Shown here: piece by piece, positions 19,253 to 30,289 of the stretch
How positions within the stretch are numbered: the first letter of the stretch is position 1
Layout of the letters: each line of letters starts with the position of its first letter
Assembly: GCF_022965805.1 (NCBI RefSeq)
Contig: NC_133101.1
Coordinates: forward strand, 12,065,069-12,129,068
Source: Primulina eburnea
Lineage: Eukaryota > Streptophyta > Magnoliopsida > Lamiales > Gesneriaceae
DNA length: 64,000 bases
Reading direction: 5' to 3'
Notes under the pieces: generated by a model
Told to the model about the DNA's origin: nothing
What the model saw: the letters and a program-made list of their open reading frames with translations, nothing else
Databases searched by the model: none
Made by a program: the position numbers and the translations under genes

Positions 19253-21181
19253 CATAATACGCATGATTTAATTGTTTATGCATGAAAAAATAGGTGTTTG
19301 AATATTTTTACGGAAGAACGTTTATTTTCATAAATATGATTTTTTCACACAAATATGAAACACATTATGATTTCCAACGAGTACACTGTCAATAGATAAT
19401 GATATATGGTTAAAACATGACAAAATTAAAAGGAAACAAGCTGGAAAACCGAGGGAAAAACCAGGAAGAGACCGAGGGTTTTGTGTTGAGTTGCACTTTG
19501 GGTCTAGTGCTCGAATACTATGCATGGGTGCAAGTGCGCTCGGCCAGGGTTGGCTGGGGCTCGAGGGGGTCATGGGTGAGGGCTTGATAGAGTCCTAGCA
19601 AGGCTAGGACTCGTGGGTATCAGCTGGCAAAGAGTCCACATGGTGTAGGACTCTTCCCATGCGTGAGTTTTGTTCAGCCGAGGAGCTGGTGCAGCAAGGG
19701 TTTAAGGGCTGAGCTAGGTCATCTAGGAGGTGGTCCAGGGTCGGTTAGGGTCAGGTGGGCTCGGTGGTGGCTCGACTGGAAGTGTCCTAGTGCATCTAGC
19801 TAACCCACGTGTGTACTTAGGCTGAGGGGCAGAGGCATTTCGTGGGCTTAAGGGCTTGTTCCATGGGCTGGGCTTGGTAAGTAGGGTTCCTAGGTGGGTT
19901 GGCTTGGGTTTGACTCGAGGTGGCTCGACCACGGCTCGAGTAAATTGGGAGATGGCTCGGGTTGTTCAAGTAAGGGTCATATTTCGAATTAATTAAATAA
20001 ACAATTGGAACCATGGGTCTACGAGTGTGGTTCATGCCTCACAAGGGTAGTTTAGGTAATAAAAATGTTATGTTTAAAGTTTGGGAAGAAAATATTAAAT
20101 TTTGAATTTATTCGGGAATTAAACGTCTCACGAATCGTTAATTAAAGAATTAATTAGAAAGCCTAGATTTAAGCTTAATAAAATTATGAAAAATTAGAAT
20201 TAAGCTTAAATCATTATTTGGAATAAACCCATGTTATTAAAAGTAATAAAAAGATAAAATCGAGAATTTTTACGTCTAGGGACGAAACAGTCATTTTACA
20301 CTTGGAAAATACGTAAAAGCTTGGCAGCGTCCCAATGGATCATAACGCATGCTAAATGATATTTTATGATTTAAAATGATGATTTTTATGATAATATGAT
20401 ATCTTATGATTTATGGTAAAGCTGTGCAATTTTTACTGTTGTAAAATGCTATTTTTGGAAAGCTATGTTATTTTATGATTTTAAAAGAAAAGGAAAATAT
20501 TTTGAGGGATGTGAATTGACTATGACAAATGATATATGATAAATGATATCTGGGGGATTCGTTTAAGAAAGAACGGTGAACTTACAATTTTGTGGAGATG
20601 TCGTGACGGCAAAGGCCCCAGAGGGAGCCCATATTCGGGACTAGACCTCAGAGGGATCCCGTTTACAGGCCAATGCCCCAGAGGGGTCCCGTATATGGGA
20701 AAAGGTCTCAGAGGGATCCCGATGATCGTGTTTTCCTGGTGGATCCTAGTGCCCACCCCCTTGGGCCATGTGGAGCTGAAGACTGATCAGTCTACCGGAG
20801 GATAAAAGCTAGTCACTTTCAAAGATCAAACTTCACCCAAAATGATAAATGATTGAAAGGTTTATGATTAAAATGATTTTATGATATATGATTTATTTAT
20901 GCTCTAAAACTATTTTAAAATGATTTATTTATGTTCAAAAGCTATTTTAAATGATTTTACGATTTATGATTTAATTATGCTCAAAATGATTTTAAAGGGT
21001 TTATTTATGTTCAAAAGCTATTTTCAATAAAAGTATGATTTTAATGCATATGATTGTATATGTATTATTTGCTACTCATGTTTAGAACGTCCTGAGTCAT
21101 TAAACTCACTAGGTTTGTATGATGCAGGATTTGATGATTTTATGGTAGGCGTTGACGATTGAGTAGATCGAGTGCATCAGT
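19253..21181 (+). repeat. 3' LTR of TR-GAG-like element, second part, truncated
   Basis: Resumes with CATAA and parallels 5' LTR positions ~463 to ~2367. Homology ends at ~21181 (GTGCATCAGT against GTGCAGCAGT). The last ~280 bp of the LTR are missing and alanyl-tRNA synthetase sequence begins at the next base. Four ~30-bp repeats with core CAGAGGGA/CCCGT lie at ~20611-20728, one or so more than in the 5' LTR. Confidence 0.85.
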
Positions 21182-21895
21182 CCTGGATGCTTAATTTATT
21201 TCCTGTTCAAGGGAGGATGCCAGTTCCATGGCTCTTAACGCATAATCTAACACTGTCGTTACTCTACAGACTCCCTTAGCAATCCCTTTCTCGGACAAGA
21301 GAGTGAATGCCTTGGCTTCCCTCGTGTTTGAAATATGTGTACCTGTAGACATGAACAAACGACTTTAGAATCCTAAAAACATTCACCTCTAGATAGCAAT
21401 TAAATTTCCATTATATTTACCTATGCAGAGCTCAACAGAGATTGACAACCAGTCTTCATTATCAGGATTAGCAAGTAGATCCTCCACTTTCTTACCAATT
21501 GAAACTACCCTGATAGGGTCAGGATATAGCTGCATCAACATCCGTGAGCGCTTGCATCAATATTGAAAAGTAGAAAATACAAAACATTTAATCATTTGTC
21601 TAATAAAATAAATTAAAGATAAATTGTTTGGAGAAGCTTACCTCCCCAAAAACAGCTCTTGGACCTTTTATACTCTTTGCATCAGTCAGCCTGGTCTCCT
21701 TTGAGAATACATCCCCTTCCTGAATTTTTTAATTTACAATTGACTCAAATTTTCGCAGCTCCTCAGGCTTTACAGGTTTTCCTATTTCAAGTGTGAAATC
21801 AATTGGAATACTCGTAAAGAATATGATAAAAAAACGACAACAATCTTACCATGAGAAAAATCAAATCTCAATTTTTTCAGGAAGAACGAGTAACT
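21182..21895 (-). pseudogene. Alanyl-tRNA synthetase gene fragment, introns retained
   Basis: Four minus-strand exon pieces encode consecutive parts of alanine-tRNA ligase. Exon A (~21895-21850) reads VLPEK then LRFDFSH with a 1-base insertion, ending at a GT donor. Exon B (21781-21642) reads KPVKPEELRKFESIVN, TAA, then DVFSKETRLTDAKSIKGPRA. Exon C (21530-21422) reads LYPDPIRVVSIGKKVEDLL to the Cys of the C-x3-H zinc motif. Exon D (21342-21182) reads [19 protein letters not shown] to [13 protein letters not shown] then TAA. Introns keep GT/AG ends, so this is a DNA-level copy, not a retrocopy. The lesions are two in-frame stops, one frameshift and CGGTH changed to CIGTH. The enzyme charges tRNA-Ala; this piece covers only the late editing/second additional domain region. 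It abuts the broken gypsy LTR exactly. Confidence 0.88.
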
Positions 21896-22366
21896 TTCTC
21901 GCTGTCTTCCCCATTCAAATCTCGAATATTGGACGGTTTCTTTTTTTTATATTTGGTTCAAGATTCGGATCCAGACTCAGAATCTCGTGCACACACTAAA
22001 CTTCGAACAGGGCTGGATCCACTCGATTTATTCTCGATTCAATATAGAAAAGAGGTGCAGAGGCTTGGGGAAGAACTTACTGAGCTCGACGCTTCTTGTC
22101 TGGTGGTCTGGGCGGCGCTCGATGGCAGCTGGCAGGGTGTGGGAGAGAGACAATGAGAGTAGCTTTTGTTCATTAATCAGGAAGGATAATTGGGCCGCGG
22201 GATGTTTTCTTCCTTTTTTTCTTTAATTAATTTTTTTTAGTGAAAAAAGGGTTTTTTAACAGCAAAGCATTATAAGAGAGCAATGAAACAAGGTTCAAAA
22301 CATAAAAGCTATCAAATAAATGGTGTCATTTGATCCTTTCAATTCACAGTCCCTTCATCAGCATCT
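21896..22366. other. Unassigned stretch with a GC-rich gene-leader-like segment
   Basis: No alanyl-tRNA synthetase homology continues upstream of ~21895. About 65 bases around 22045-22125 (core GGGCGGCGCTCG) resemble a segment at ~41010-41085, which suggests a shared repeat or leader. The rest (22200-22366) is T-rich and then meets the third-ORF remnant. Confidence 0.4.
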
Positions 22367-24226
22367 TCACCATCCTTGGTGCCCAAGGTCCAACAGCATC
22401 ATTATCAGCAGTGGCTTGAGTTTGATGATCTTCTTCTCCCTTTTTTGTCCAGAATGGACAGCCACCTCCATAGTCAGTCTATTGTCAGCAACTAAATTCT
22501 CAAAATAGACCATATCAGCCTTTGCATGAATTATCTTGGCTAATGCATGGTCTATCTGGGCTTGGATGATAATCGTTGGAGCATTACATATCTCGTACAT
22601 CCAGTAGTATTGTGAGTGCTTTGAGGGATATCATCCATAGCAGGAGAAGCATGAGGATCAAACCATGGAAGATCAATCTTCAAATTTCCCTTGAAGAAGG
22701 CCGGAGAAATTTTAAATGTATCACTGGTGTCAGAGAGTTGCTCATCAATGTTCCGAACAAATCCTTGAGATACAATAATTCCATGAATTAGTGAGGGTAA
22801 TGGGAGCTTTGATGCTTTGAGGCCGCCTTCAGCATATTGAAGCACAGTCTTAAAGACTAGCTTCCCAAAGTTAAACACTCCATTAGTCCCAATGGAGTAT
22901 AGAACCAAAGCTTGGTGTTGGGTCACAATGGTGGAGTTTGTAGACGGTGTCCAATTACGGATGGCCAGCTTGTGTAACACCGAATAAAAAAAGGTAAAGT
23001 TTGCAGCAGAGAGACGTAGTGGATGTGCTGGGAATTTAGTGATAAGACCCTCGGTGAGTGTGGAAGTGACATCGTGAATGTCAGGAGGGAGTCCATCTTC
23101 AAAATCAGTTAGTGTATGGTAGTGCATACTGATCGCAGCTGGATTGAACTTATAAATTTTGTCTCGAACAAATACTTTCCCATATTTAGCCGATCTTTCA
23201 TCACCGACTCTTGGTGATAGATTGGCATAGAATTCCAGCATCGGTTTGCGACAAAATGGTATGACGGTTGAGACCGTTGAATAAAGCTGACAGTCCATAA
23301 GAAGTGCTATCAAATTTTCCCTTGCAAAGGCATCACCATCCACATTCTTTTCTTCCAGAAAGTCTCGATGTGCATGCAGATGCCACTGAGCAACTGATTT
23401 CTCAGTGTAGAACTTGTCCCTAAAGCCCATAGTCAAATCATAACCACTGACATTGGTGTTGTCTCCAGTGTCCTCAACATCTACGACAGCATCTGCAGCA
23501 GCAAGGGAATTTTCACAGTTTTCATCAGCAGTAGCAGCAGCCTCATCAAGGGCGTCATCAGAGCTGTGAGAAGATGAGGAAGAGTCTGAACCCTCGGGAC
23601 GGGTGTCCTCAAATCCTTGCATCATTTCAGCATCATATTCTTTCTGTGTAGGCACAGGAACAAAAAGGGACAGAAAACATGTCCTTCTTCAAAGTGGCCA
23701 TGAACTGGGACAAAGAAATTTCATCCTCATTAGGCTGTGTAGTCTCTGGTGGAGGAACAGTGGTGGTATTCTCATCAGATTCTTTAGCTTCATCAGACAA
23801 AGTGCTACTCGTCTTTCCCGATGTGACTTTCTTCCGAGCCATGAATTCATAATCCGCATCTTCCGAGCAATACCCCGAAGTGCTTTCTGGATCAGCAAGA
23901 GATGGTCGGCTGGGACCCTCCCCTTGGTGATGAAATCGCTTGGATGTCGTCAAGTCAGGGTTGTAATCCACCTGTCTTTTTGATCTTCTGACTTACGGTG
24001 GAGGTGGACATACTCTGTTGACAGTAGTAAAATCCGACAAATGTTCATTATCTATCTCATTCTCCGGCTCGCCTGGGGGGATTACTTCTAGTGGCAAAGG
24101 CTTTTCAATAACAAGTATCATCTCCAGATATGGCTCAACAGTAGATGTTGTGGGAGCAAGGGTAACATCTTCCATGTGTCTCATTTCACTTCTAATGTAG
24201 AGTGGGTCGTATCCACTTCCTGCCAT
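22367..24226 (-). pseudogene. Third ('env-like') ORF of the old Sirevirus, broken
   Basis: Probable start MAGSGYDPLYIRSEMRHMED at 24226. A stop at 23993-23995, a 1-base shift near 23665 and another shift near 22600 divide it. The N-terminal part is acidic and Pro/Ser/Thr-rich. The centre (~23400-22700) has FYTEKSVAQWHLHAHRDF, then KPMLEFYANLSPRVGDER, then YGKVFVRDKIYKFNPAAIS. That is the pattern I associate with the 'putative plant transposon protein' (Transposase_32) family. The C-terminal part is helical (AQIDHALAKIIHAKADMVYF). Start MAG, position after pol and the LEFYAN/LDFYAK motif make it the counterpart of the frame at 12657-9821, though the two are highly diverged. Function unknown. 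Confidence 0.7.
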
Positions 24227-24956
24227 TGATACAAACTGAATTGCGAGTAAGGAAGAAAAACAAGAAACTTTCAAAGAATTGGGAGAAATTGCACAGAGAG
24301 AAGTTACGAAATCTTGCGGAAAGAATTTTGCAGATAAAGTGGAGAGAAATGGTGTGGATTAAAGAGATAAGCATGTACTTTCAGTACAACGGTTTAAAAA
24401 AATCAAGATTCACTCAATCAATTGATTTGATCCAAACGGTAAAATAAATAACGGGCAAAAGATTTTTAGCCGTAATCACTTCCCAAAATTTACGGAGATA
24501 ATTACGCCTAATATCTTCTCAAAATAATTTCCAAAATTGAAACCCACATCGATTTAACACCACTGAACCATCCAAAATCACAAATATTGGATTTCTAATA
24601 AAATCTGGATTTTCACCGAATTTTCTATGTTGACATATTCAACCCCTCATGACGCAACAATGTTCACAGTATTATGCTTATGCATGGCTTATTTATGTCT
24701 AGAAACAGAGTGTAATAGAAATAGAAACATGAAAACAAGTATGATATATGTTCACAGATGAAGTGTTTTCACAAATATTGGCAACATCTCCTGACAACAT
24801 GTCCAATTGCAAAAATTTATTTTGATTTTTCTGCACACTTAGAGGCTTATCAACTTTCTGACCATAGAAGTGGTAGCTCCTACACTAGAAGAACGGTCTT
24901 CTTTAGGACTCCTCTAGGTATCTTTTTCCAATTTCTTCTATTTTGACTTATGTATT
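24227..24956 (-). other. Third-ORF leader/spacer of the old Sirevirus (left part)
   Basis: No gene seen. It is purine-rich near 24240-24370 and AT-rich to 24650. A ~78-bp segment at 24872-24949 recurs imperfectly at 29892-29965 on the far side of the inserted copia. Confidence 0.5.
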
Positions 24957-25224
24957 TGTTAGAATTACTATTAATTTTTTCCTAGTCATATTTGTATTTT
25001 GGATTTTATTTTATTCTATAATAGGAAAATGTGCTAAATCCGGAATTAGATTAGTAGAATATTTTATTTGTAGAAGTAGGATTAGTAGAGATTAGTAGAA
25101 TATTTTATTTTTAAAAATAGGATTAGTAGAATATTTTATTGAGAGATTTGGTACCGATTATTTTTGTATAAATACCAAGTCTAAGGAATAAAAAATTGAT
25201 TCAGCCAAATTCACAAAATTTACA
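24957..25224 (+). repeat. 5' LTR of the 4.9 kb copia
   Basis: 268 bp with TG/CA ends. The unit TTAGTAGAATATTTTATT occurs three times (25050-25145), against two in the 3' LTR. A TATAAATA near its end (25168-25175) is a plausible promoter. Confidence 0.9.
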
Positions 25225-25236
25225 TGGTATCAGAGC
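25225..25236 (+). other. Primer-binding site of the 4.9 kb copia
   Basis: TGGTATCAGAGC immediately after the LTR; complementary to initiator Met tRNA. Confidence 0.85.
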
Positions 25237-25333
25237 CATAATCGATCCGATACTTTAACCCTACGATCTCCCTTTCTTTTTTTCCGATTGCTCTTCTATT
25301 ACGAGCAACCCGGAATTCCTTTTTGGATGCTTT

Positions 25334-26218
25334 ATGGCTGATTCATCTTCCCCGAGCACTCCAATTGATGGCGAATCTATCACAAAACCCACTGATGGAG
25401 GCCACTCTTCCACCAATCTTAACCAGAATGAAATTTCCACCAATTTTTTTATCACTACCCATAAGCTTAATGGTACCAACTTTCAGCAGTGGTCCCAATC
25501 GGTAACCTTGTTCATCAAAGGTCGAGGAAAAATTGGCCACCTCAATGGTACCACGAGTGAACCTGCCAAAACCGACCTGTCCTAAAATGCCTGGGAGATT
25601 GAGAACTCCATGGTTATGTCGTGGTTGATCAACTCCATGGAGCCCTCTATTGGTCGCTCCTATTTGTTTCTACCTTCAGCACGAGCTTGGTGGGACGCTG
25701 CCAATGATACGTATTCAGATGTTGGGAACTCGGCTCAACTCTATGAGGTGACTACTAAAATGCGGGATGCTAAGCAAGGATCCAAATCTGTCACCCAATA
25801 TTTCAACGATCTCATGGCCTTGTGGATGGAATGAGATCTGTACTATGACTTTGAATGGAAGTGCTCTGCGGATCATGCTCGGTTCCTCAAATTGATTGAG
25901 AAAGACCGTGTCTTCCAATTCCTTGCTGGCCTTAATAAGGATCTCGATGAGGTTCGTGGTCGAATTCTTGGCCGGGATCCTATCCCGACTCCGCGGGAGG
26001 TTTTCTCCGAGGTTCGTCGTGAAGAAAGCCGTCGTACGGTCATGCTAGGCCCCGATGTCGCTTCTTTCATTCTGCCATGGCTACCCAGGCCCCTTCCCCA
26101 GCCAAAGTTCGAACCAATGACTCCCGAAAATCGGACAAATTTGACTATTTTGAGTGTGATTACTGTCATAAACCGTGGCACACTCGTGAGAAGTGTTGGG
26201 CCCTACATGGCAAGTCCC
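25334..26218 (+). pseudogene. gag: Copia gag pseudogene
   Basis: The ATG at 25334 (MADSSSPSTPIDGESITK) begins a copia gag: FFITTHKLNGTNFQQWSQSV at residues ~38-57, then WWDAANDTYSDVGNSAQLYE and RFLKLIEKDRVFQFLAGLNK. TAA at ~25583 and TGA at ~25834 interrupt the frame. After a frame change, a zinc knuckle CDYCHKPWHTREKCWALHGK (C-x2-C-x4-H-x4-C) lies at ~26155-26213. Gag forms the particle that carries element RNA. Confidence 0.85.
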
Positions 26219-27600
26219 CAAAGTTACCATCGAGCTCGAAGACTACAGAAAAAGGTGTCGGGCTACTACAACCTCTCCACGGTCTTCTGCCCCTGCCACT
26301 ACGATTTTTTCCGCTGAACAAATTCATCAACTACTGAGTCTCCTCAAGCCTACTCCTACTTCCTCATCGACTTCCCATGTTCGTCAAGGTAACATCCCTC
26401 GAACTTTAGCTTCGCTCTTACACCATCGGCCATGGTTTATAGACTTCGGTGCCACCGATCACATGAAGGGATGTTCCGAGTTGTTTTCTTCTTATACTCA
26501 CTGTTCGGGTCGTGTTAAAGTCAAAGTTGCGGATGGCTCATTTTCTTCCATTGCTGGCAAAGGCTCCATTAATATCTCACCCACCTTAACCCTTACCTCT
26601 GTTTTACATGTCCCTAATTTACATTGCAATTTACTATACGTCAGTAAATTAACCACTGATCTAGATTGCTCCTTACATTTTTCCCCTGATGTCTTTGTAT
26701 TTCAGGACCGTCGTTCGGAGAGGATGATTGGCAATACTAGACGAGTGGATGATCTCTACATCTTTCACTACGAAGACGGAGCTGAAGATCGGCCTTTACA
26801 CCTATGCTTTTTTTCTTTTTCTAATGTTTGTCTAATTAAGCTTTTACATTTCCAATTAGGTCATCCGAGTTTCCATTATTTAAAACATTTGTACCTTTCT
26901 TTGTTTACAAATAAAAATCCGTCTTCTTTTCAATGTGATATCTGTCAATTAGCAAAGCACCATCGTGTTCACTATCCACCACATCCATATACACCTTCTG
27001 CTCCATTTTCCCTTATACACAGTGATTTATGGGGTCCATCTCGGGTCCCGACTTATACCAATAAAAGATGGTTTTTAAATTGATGATCATACTCGATTTT
27101 GCTGGGTATTTATTCTTAAAGATAAATCTGAGGTAGCCCTCACATTTAAAAATTTCACTCCTTCGTAAAAACTCAATTTCATACTGATATTCAAGTCCTA
27201 CGGACTGATAACGGTCGTGAATACTTTAATTCCATCATGGGGTAATACCTTATCTCTCACGAAATTCTTCACCACAGCTCTTGTACCGATACCCCCCAAC
27301 AAAATGGTGTCGCAGAGAGGAAAAAATCGCCATTTACTTGAGATCTCCTGCTCCCTCATGTTCCAATCTAAAGTTCCTACTCGGTTTTGGAGTGATGCCG
27401 TGTTAACCGCTGCCTATTTGATTAATCGGCTACCATCCAAAGTTCTTCGCTTTAAAACTCTTTTTACATTGTTTCACTCCTACTTCCCACAGAACCGTTT
27501 TTTACCTCCGTCGACCCTAAAGTTTTCGGTTGTACTGCCTTTGTCCATAATACATCCCCCACTCGCTCCAAGTTCGATCCAAGAGCAATCAAATGCATAT
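26219..27600 (+). pseudogene. pol: Copia protease and integrase pseudogene
   Basis: The protease site reads WFIDFGATDHMKG at ~26430. The usual D-S-G is D-F-G, a likely inactivating or weakened site. The GAG-pre-integrase domain (LLHFQLGHPSFHYLKHL, then CDICQLAKHHRVHYPP) follows to 27083, where a stop/shift occurs at the catalytic core (HSDLWGPSR). The rest of integrase is scattered over frames to ~27600 (KVPTRFWSDAVLTAAYLINR). No single frame covers the catalytic residues. Confidence 0.8.
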
Positions 27601-27602
27601 TT

Positions 27603-29641
27603 TTGGGTTATGCTCCTACACAAAAGGGTTATCAATGTTATAATCCCATCACTAACAAATCTTTTGTTAGTATGGATGTTTCGTTCTTTGAAAACATTCA
27701 TTACTACGACTCGGTTACATCTCAGGGGGAGTGTGACCTTCCCGACCCTATTCCCATACCATTACCCACTCCCTTCGTAACTCAACCTTCTTCGGTGTCG
27801 ACCCTGCCCTCTGACCAGGCCCCGGTTCTTCAGGTCTATTCTCGGCGCCGCCTTCCTGCCGTTACTTCAGGTCATGCCACTCCTCTACCACTGCCTGATT
27901 CCAATTCGACTGACGATCCAGGTAATACATCTTCTCCCTTACATACCCCGTTCTTTACTGATTTGGATGTTCTGATTGCTCTTCGAAAACCGACGCGGGC
28001 TTGTACCAGGACATTTTTATATCCCATGAATAATTTTATTTCCTTTGCTAACCTTTCCACTTCCTATGGAGTCTTTGCCTCTATTATACAGACTACCTGT
28101 GTCCCTACCTCTATCGATGAGGCCATGGAGGATCTGAAATGGAAGGAGGCTGTTCTGTTGGAGATGGATGCCTTGACTACTAATAATACATGGGAGGTGG
28201 GCGTGTTACCCGCGGGGAAGCGTACGGTTGGCTGCCGCTGGATATTTACAATCAAGTATAATTCCGACGGTTCAATAGAGTGCTTCAAGGCTCAGTTAGT
28301 TGCCAAAGGTTATACACAAACTTATGGGGTGGATTACGAGGAGACCTTTGCCCCGGTGGCTAAGCTTAATACTGCCCGTGTTCTACTCTCACTTGCCGTT
28401 AACCTTGATTGGCCTCTTTATCAGCTTGATGTCAAGAATGCTTTCCTAAATGGTGAGCTTGAAGAAGAAGTTTACATTCAGCTCCCTCGAGGCTTCCTTG
28501 CAGACTCTCCTCCGGGTCATGTTTGTCGCCTTCATAAGGCTATTTATGGCCTTAAGCAGTCTCCCAGGGCTTGGTTCGGGAAGTTTACATCAGTCATCAC
28601 TACCCACGGTTATTCTCATGCTCAATCGGACCACACCCTGTTTTTTAAGGACTCTTCTCAGGGTCTTGTTTCGATTTTGATTGTGTATGTCGATGATATT
28701 TTTCTTACCGACAGTGATCTTCCGGAGTTAGCAAGGCTTAAAGGAATTCTCAGTTCTACCTTTGTTATGAAGGACTTGGGATCGCTACGTTATTTTTTGG
28801 GGATGGAGGTCACGCGCTCATCTGAAGGGATTTCTCTGTCCCAAATCAATTATGTTCTCGACTTACTTCGCGACACAGGTCTCCTACATTGCAAACCTGT
28901 TACTGTTCCAATGGATCCTAATGCAAAATTGTGCGACGTTCCTAACGCTGTTCCCGTTGACAAGTCTCGGTACCAACATTTGGTCGGCCGCCTCATTTAC
29001 CTTGCACATACTCGCCCCGATATTGCTCATGTTGTGAATGTAGTCACTCAATTCATGCATGACCCTTATGAACACCATCTTCAGGCTGTTTTTCGCATTC
29101 TTCATTACCTTATGGTACTCCGGGTTCGGTCCTTCTTTTTCGCAAGAATTCTTCTCGGAATGTGTCGGCCTATACTGATGCGGACTAGGCAGGTTCGGTT
29201 CATGATCGCCGCTCCACGTCGGGTTACTTCACTTTTGTTTGGGGAAATTTGGTCACCTGGAAGAGCAAGAAACAATCTGTTGTTGCCCGAAGTAGCGCGT
29301 AGGCAGAATATTAAGCTATGGCTAACGGTGTGTGTGAACTATTGTGGCTACAGATTCTACTTCGGGAGCTGCATATGTCCTTCACTACTCACCTCCGATT
29401 ATTCTGTGATAATAAGGCTGCTATCACCATTGCTCATAATTCGGTTCAACATGACCGGACTAAACATATCGAGATTGACCTTCATTTTATCAAAGAAAAG
29501 ATTGACACAAGGGAAATTTGCATTTCGTACGTCCCGTCCGATGGTCAACTTGCTGACATTCTTACGAAGAATCTTCATCGACCTCAGTTTGACTCTTTTA
29601 AATCTAAGTTGCGCATGATCGACATCTATGCATCAAATTGA
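27603..29641 (+). pseudogene. pol: Copia reverse transcriptase / RNase H
   Basis: A 671-codon frame (27603-29618) covers the integrase C-terminus and almost the whole [65 protein letters not shown] and the catalytic box ILIVYVDDIFLT. It ends in LIYLAHTRPDIAHVVNVV. Shifts between ~29110 and 29320 move RNase H to another frame, which ends CDNKAAITIAHNSVQHDRTK to LADILTKNLH and stops at 29641 just before the polypurine tract. RT itself looks uninterrupted in this copy; RNase H and upstream domains do not. Confidence 0.85.
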
Positions 29642-29648
29642 GGGGGTG

Positions 29649-29875
29649 TGTTAGAATTACTATTAATTTTTTCCTAGTCAGATTTGTATTTAGGATTTTA
29701 TTTTATTCTATAATTGGAAAAGGTGTTAAATCCGAAATTATATTAGTAGAATATTTTATTTTCAGAAATAGGATTAGTAGAATATTTTATTGAGAGATTT
29801 GGTACCGATTATTCTTGTATAAATACCAAGTCTAAGGAATAAAAAATTGATTCAGCCAAATTCACAAAATTAACA
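29649..29875 (+). repeat. 3' LTR of the 4.9 kb copia
   Basis: 227 bp, TG/CA ends, preceded by the polypurine tract (29639-29648) and followed by the target duplication GTATT. Confidence 0.9.
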
Positions 29876-30289
29876 GTATTAAATTCAGAAGAGTTAGCTC
29901 TCACACTAAAAGCACAGTCTTCATTGGACTCTTTTAGGTACCTTTTTTCAATCTTTTATTCTGATACAGAACATATTTATAATTCATTTTTCTTTTTACT
30001 CAATCTTCTCAAGTCACCTTTCACATGGGTCAGGGTCATGGAGTACATGATCATCCTTCAACTACTTTGTGATTTAATCAGATTGATAATCATGTCCAAG
30101 TGTGTTAAGTTAAATAGAACAAGAAATTATAAATGCACTAGAAGATTATGAAACATTATTCCAACACATCATATCACAACATGAATGAAATGCAGAATGC
30201 CTAAATCCTAAAAATGCACATGCATGTTAGATGTTGTCCGAGATGTTGTCACATCTAAGACAACATCTATGATGGTTCAGGCAAAACAC
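29876..30289 (-). other. Old Sirevirus pol/third-ORF spacer (right part)
   Basis: No gene seen. It contains the second copy of the ~78-bp imperfect repeat (29892-29965). A 10-bp perfect stem AGATGTTGTC/GACAACATCT lies at 30241-30250 and 30259-30268, with the same arm repeated at 30229-30238. Confidence 0.5.

Larger units (their letters stand above)
24957..29875 (+). mobile_element. Ty1/copia element, 4.9 kb, complete ends, nested in the old Sirevirus
   Basis: Bounded by TGTTAGAATTAC at 24957 and AACA at 29875. It is flanked by the 5-bp target duplication GTATT (24952-24956 and 29876-29880). LTRs are 268 bp (24957-25224) and 227 bp (29649-29875); the difference is one extra ~41-bp internal repeat in the 5' copy. 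An iMet-type primer site follows the 5' LTR and a polypurine tract ending GAGGGGGTG precedes the 3' LTR. The internal gag-PR-IN-RT-RH region is broken by several stops and shifts. Confidence 0.92.

Noticed and set aside
21787..22226. Overlapping plus-strand frames at 21793-22226 as host genes.
   Set aside because: They lack family similarity, and the left part is antisense to alanyl-tRNA synthetase exon A.
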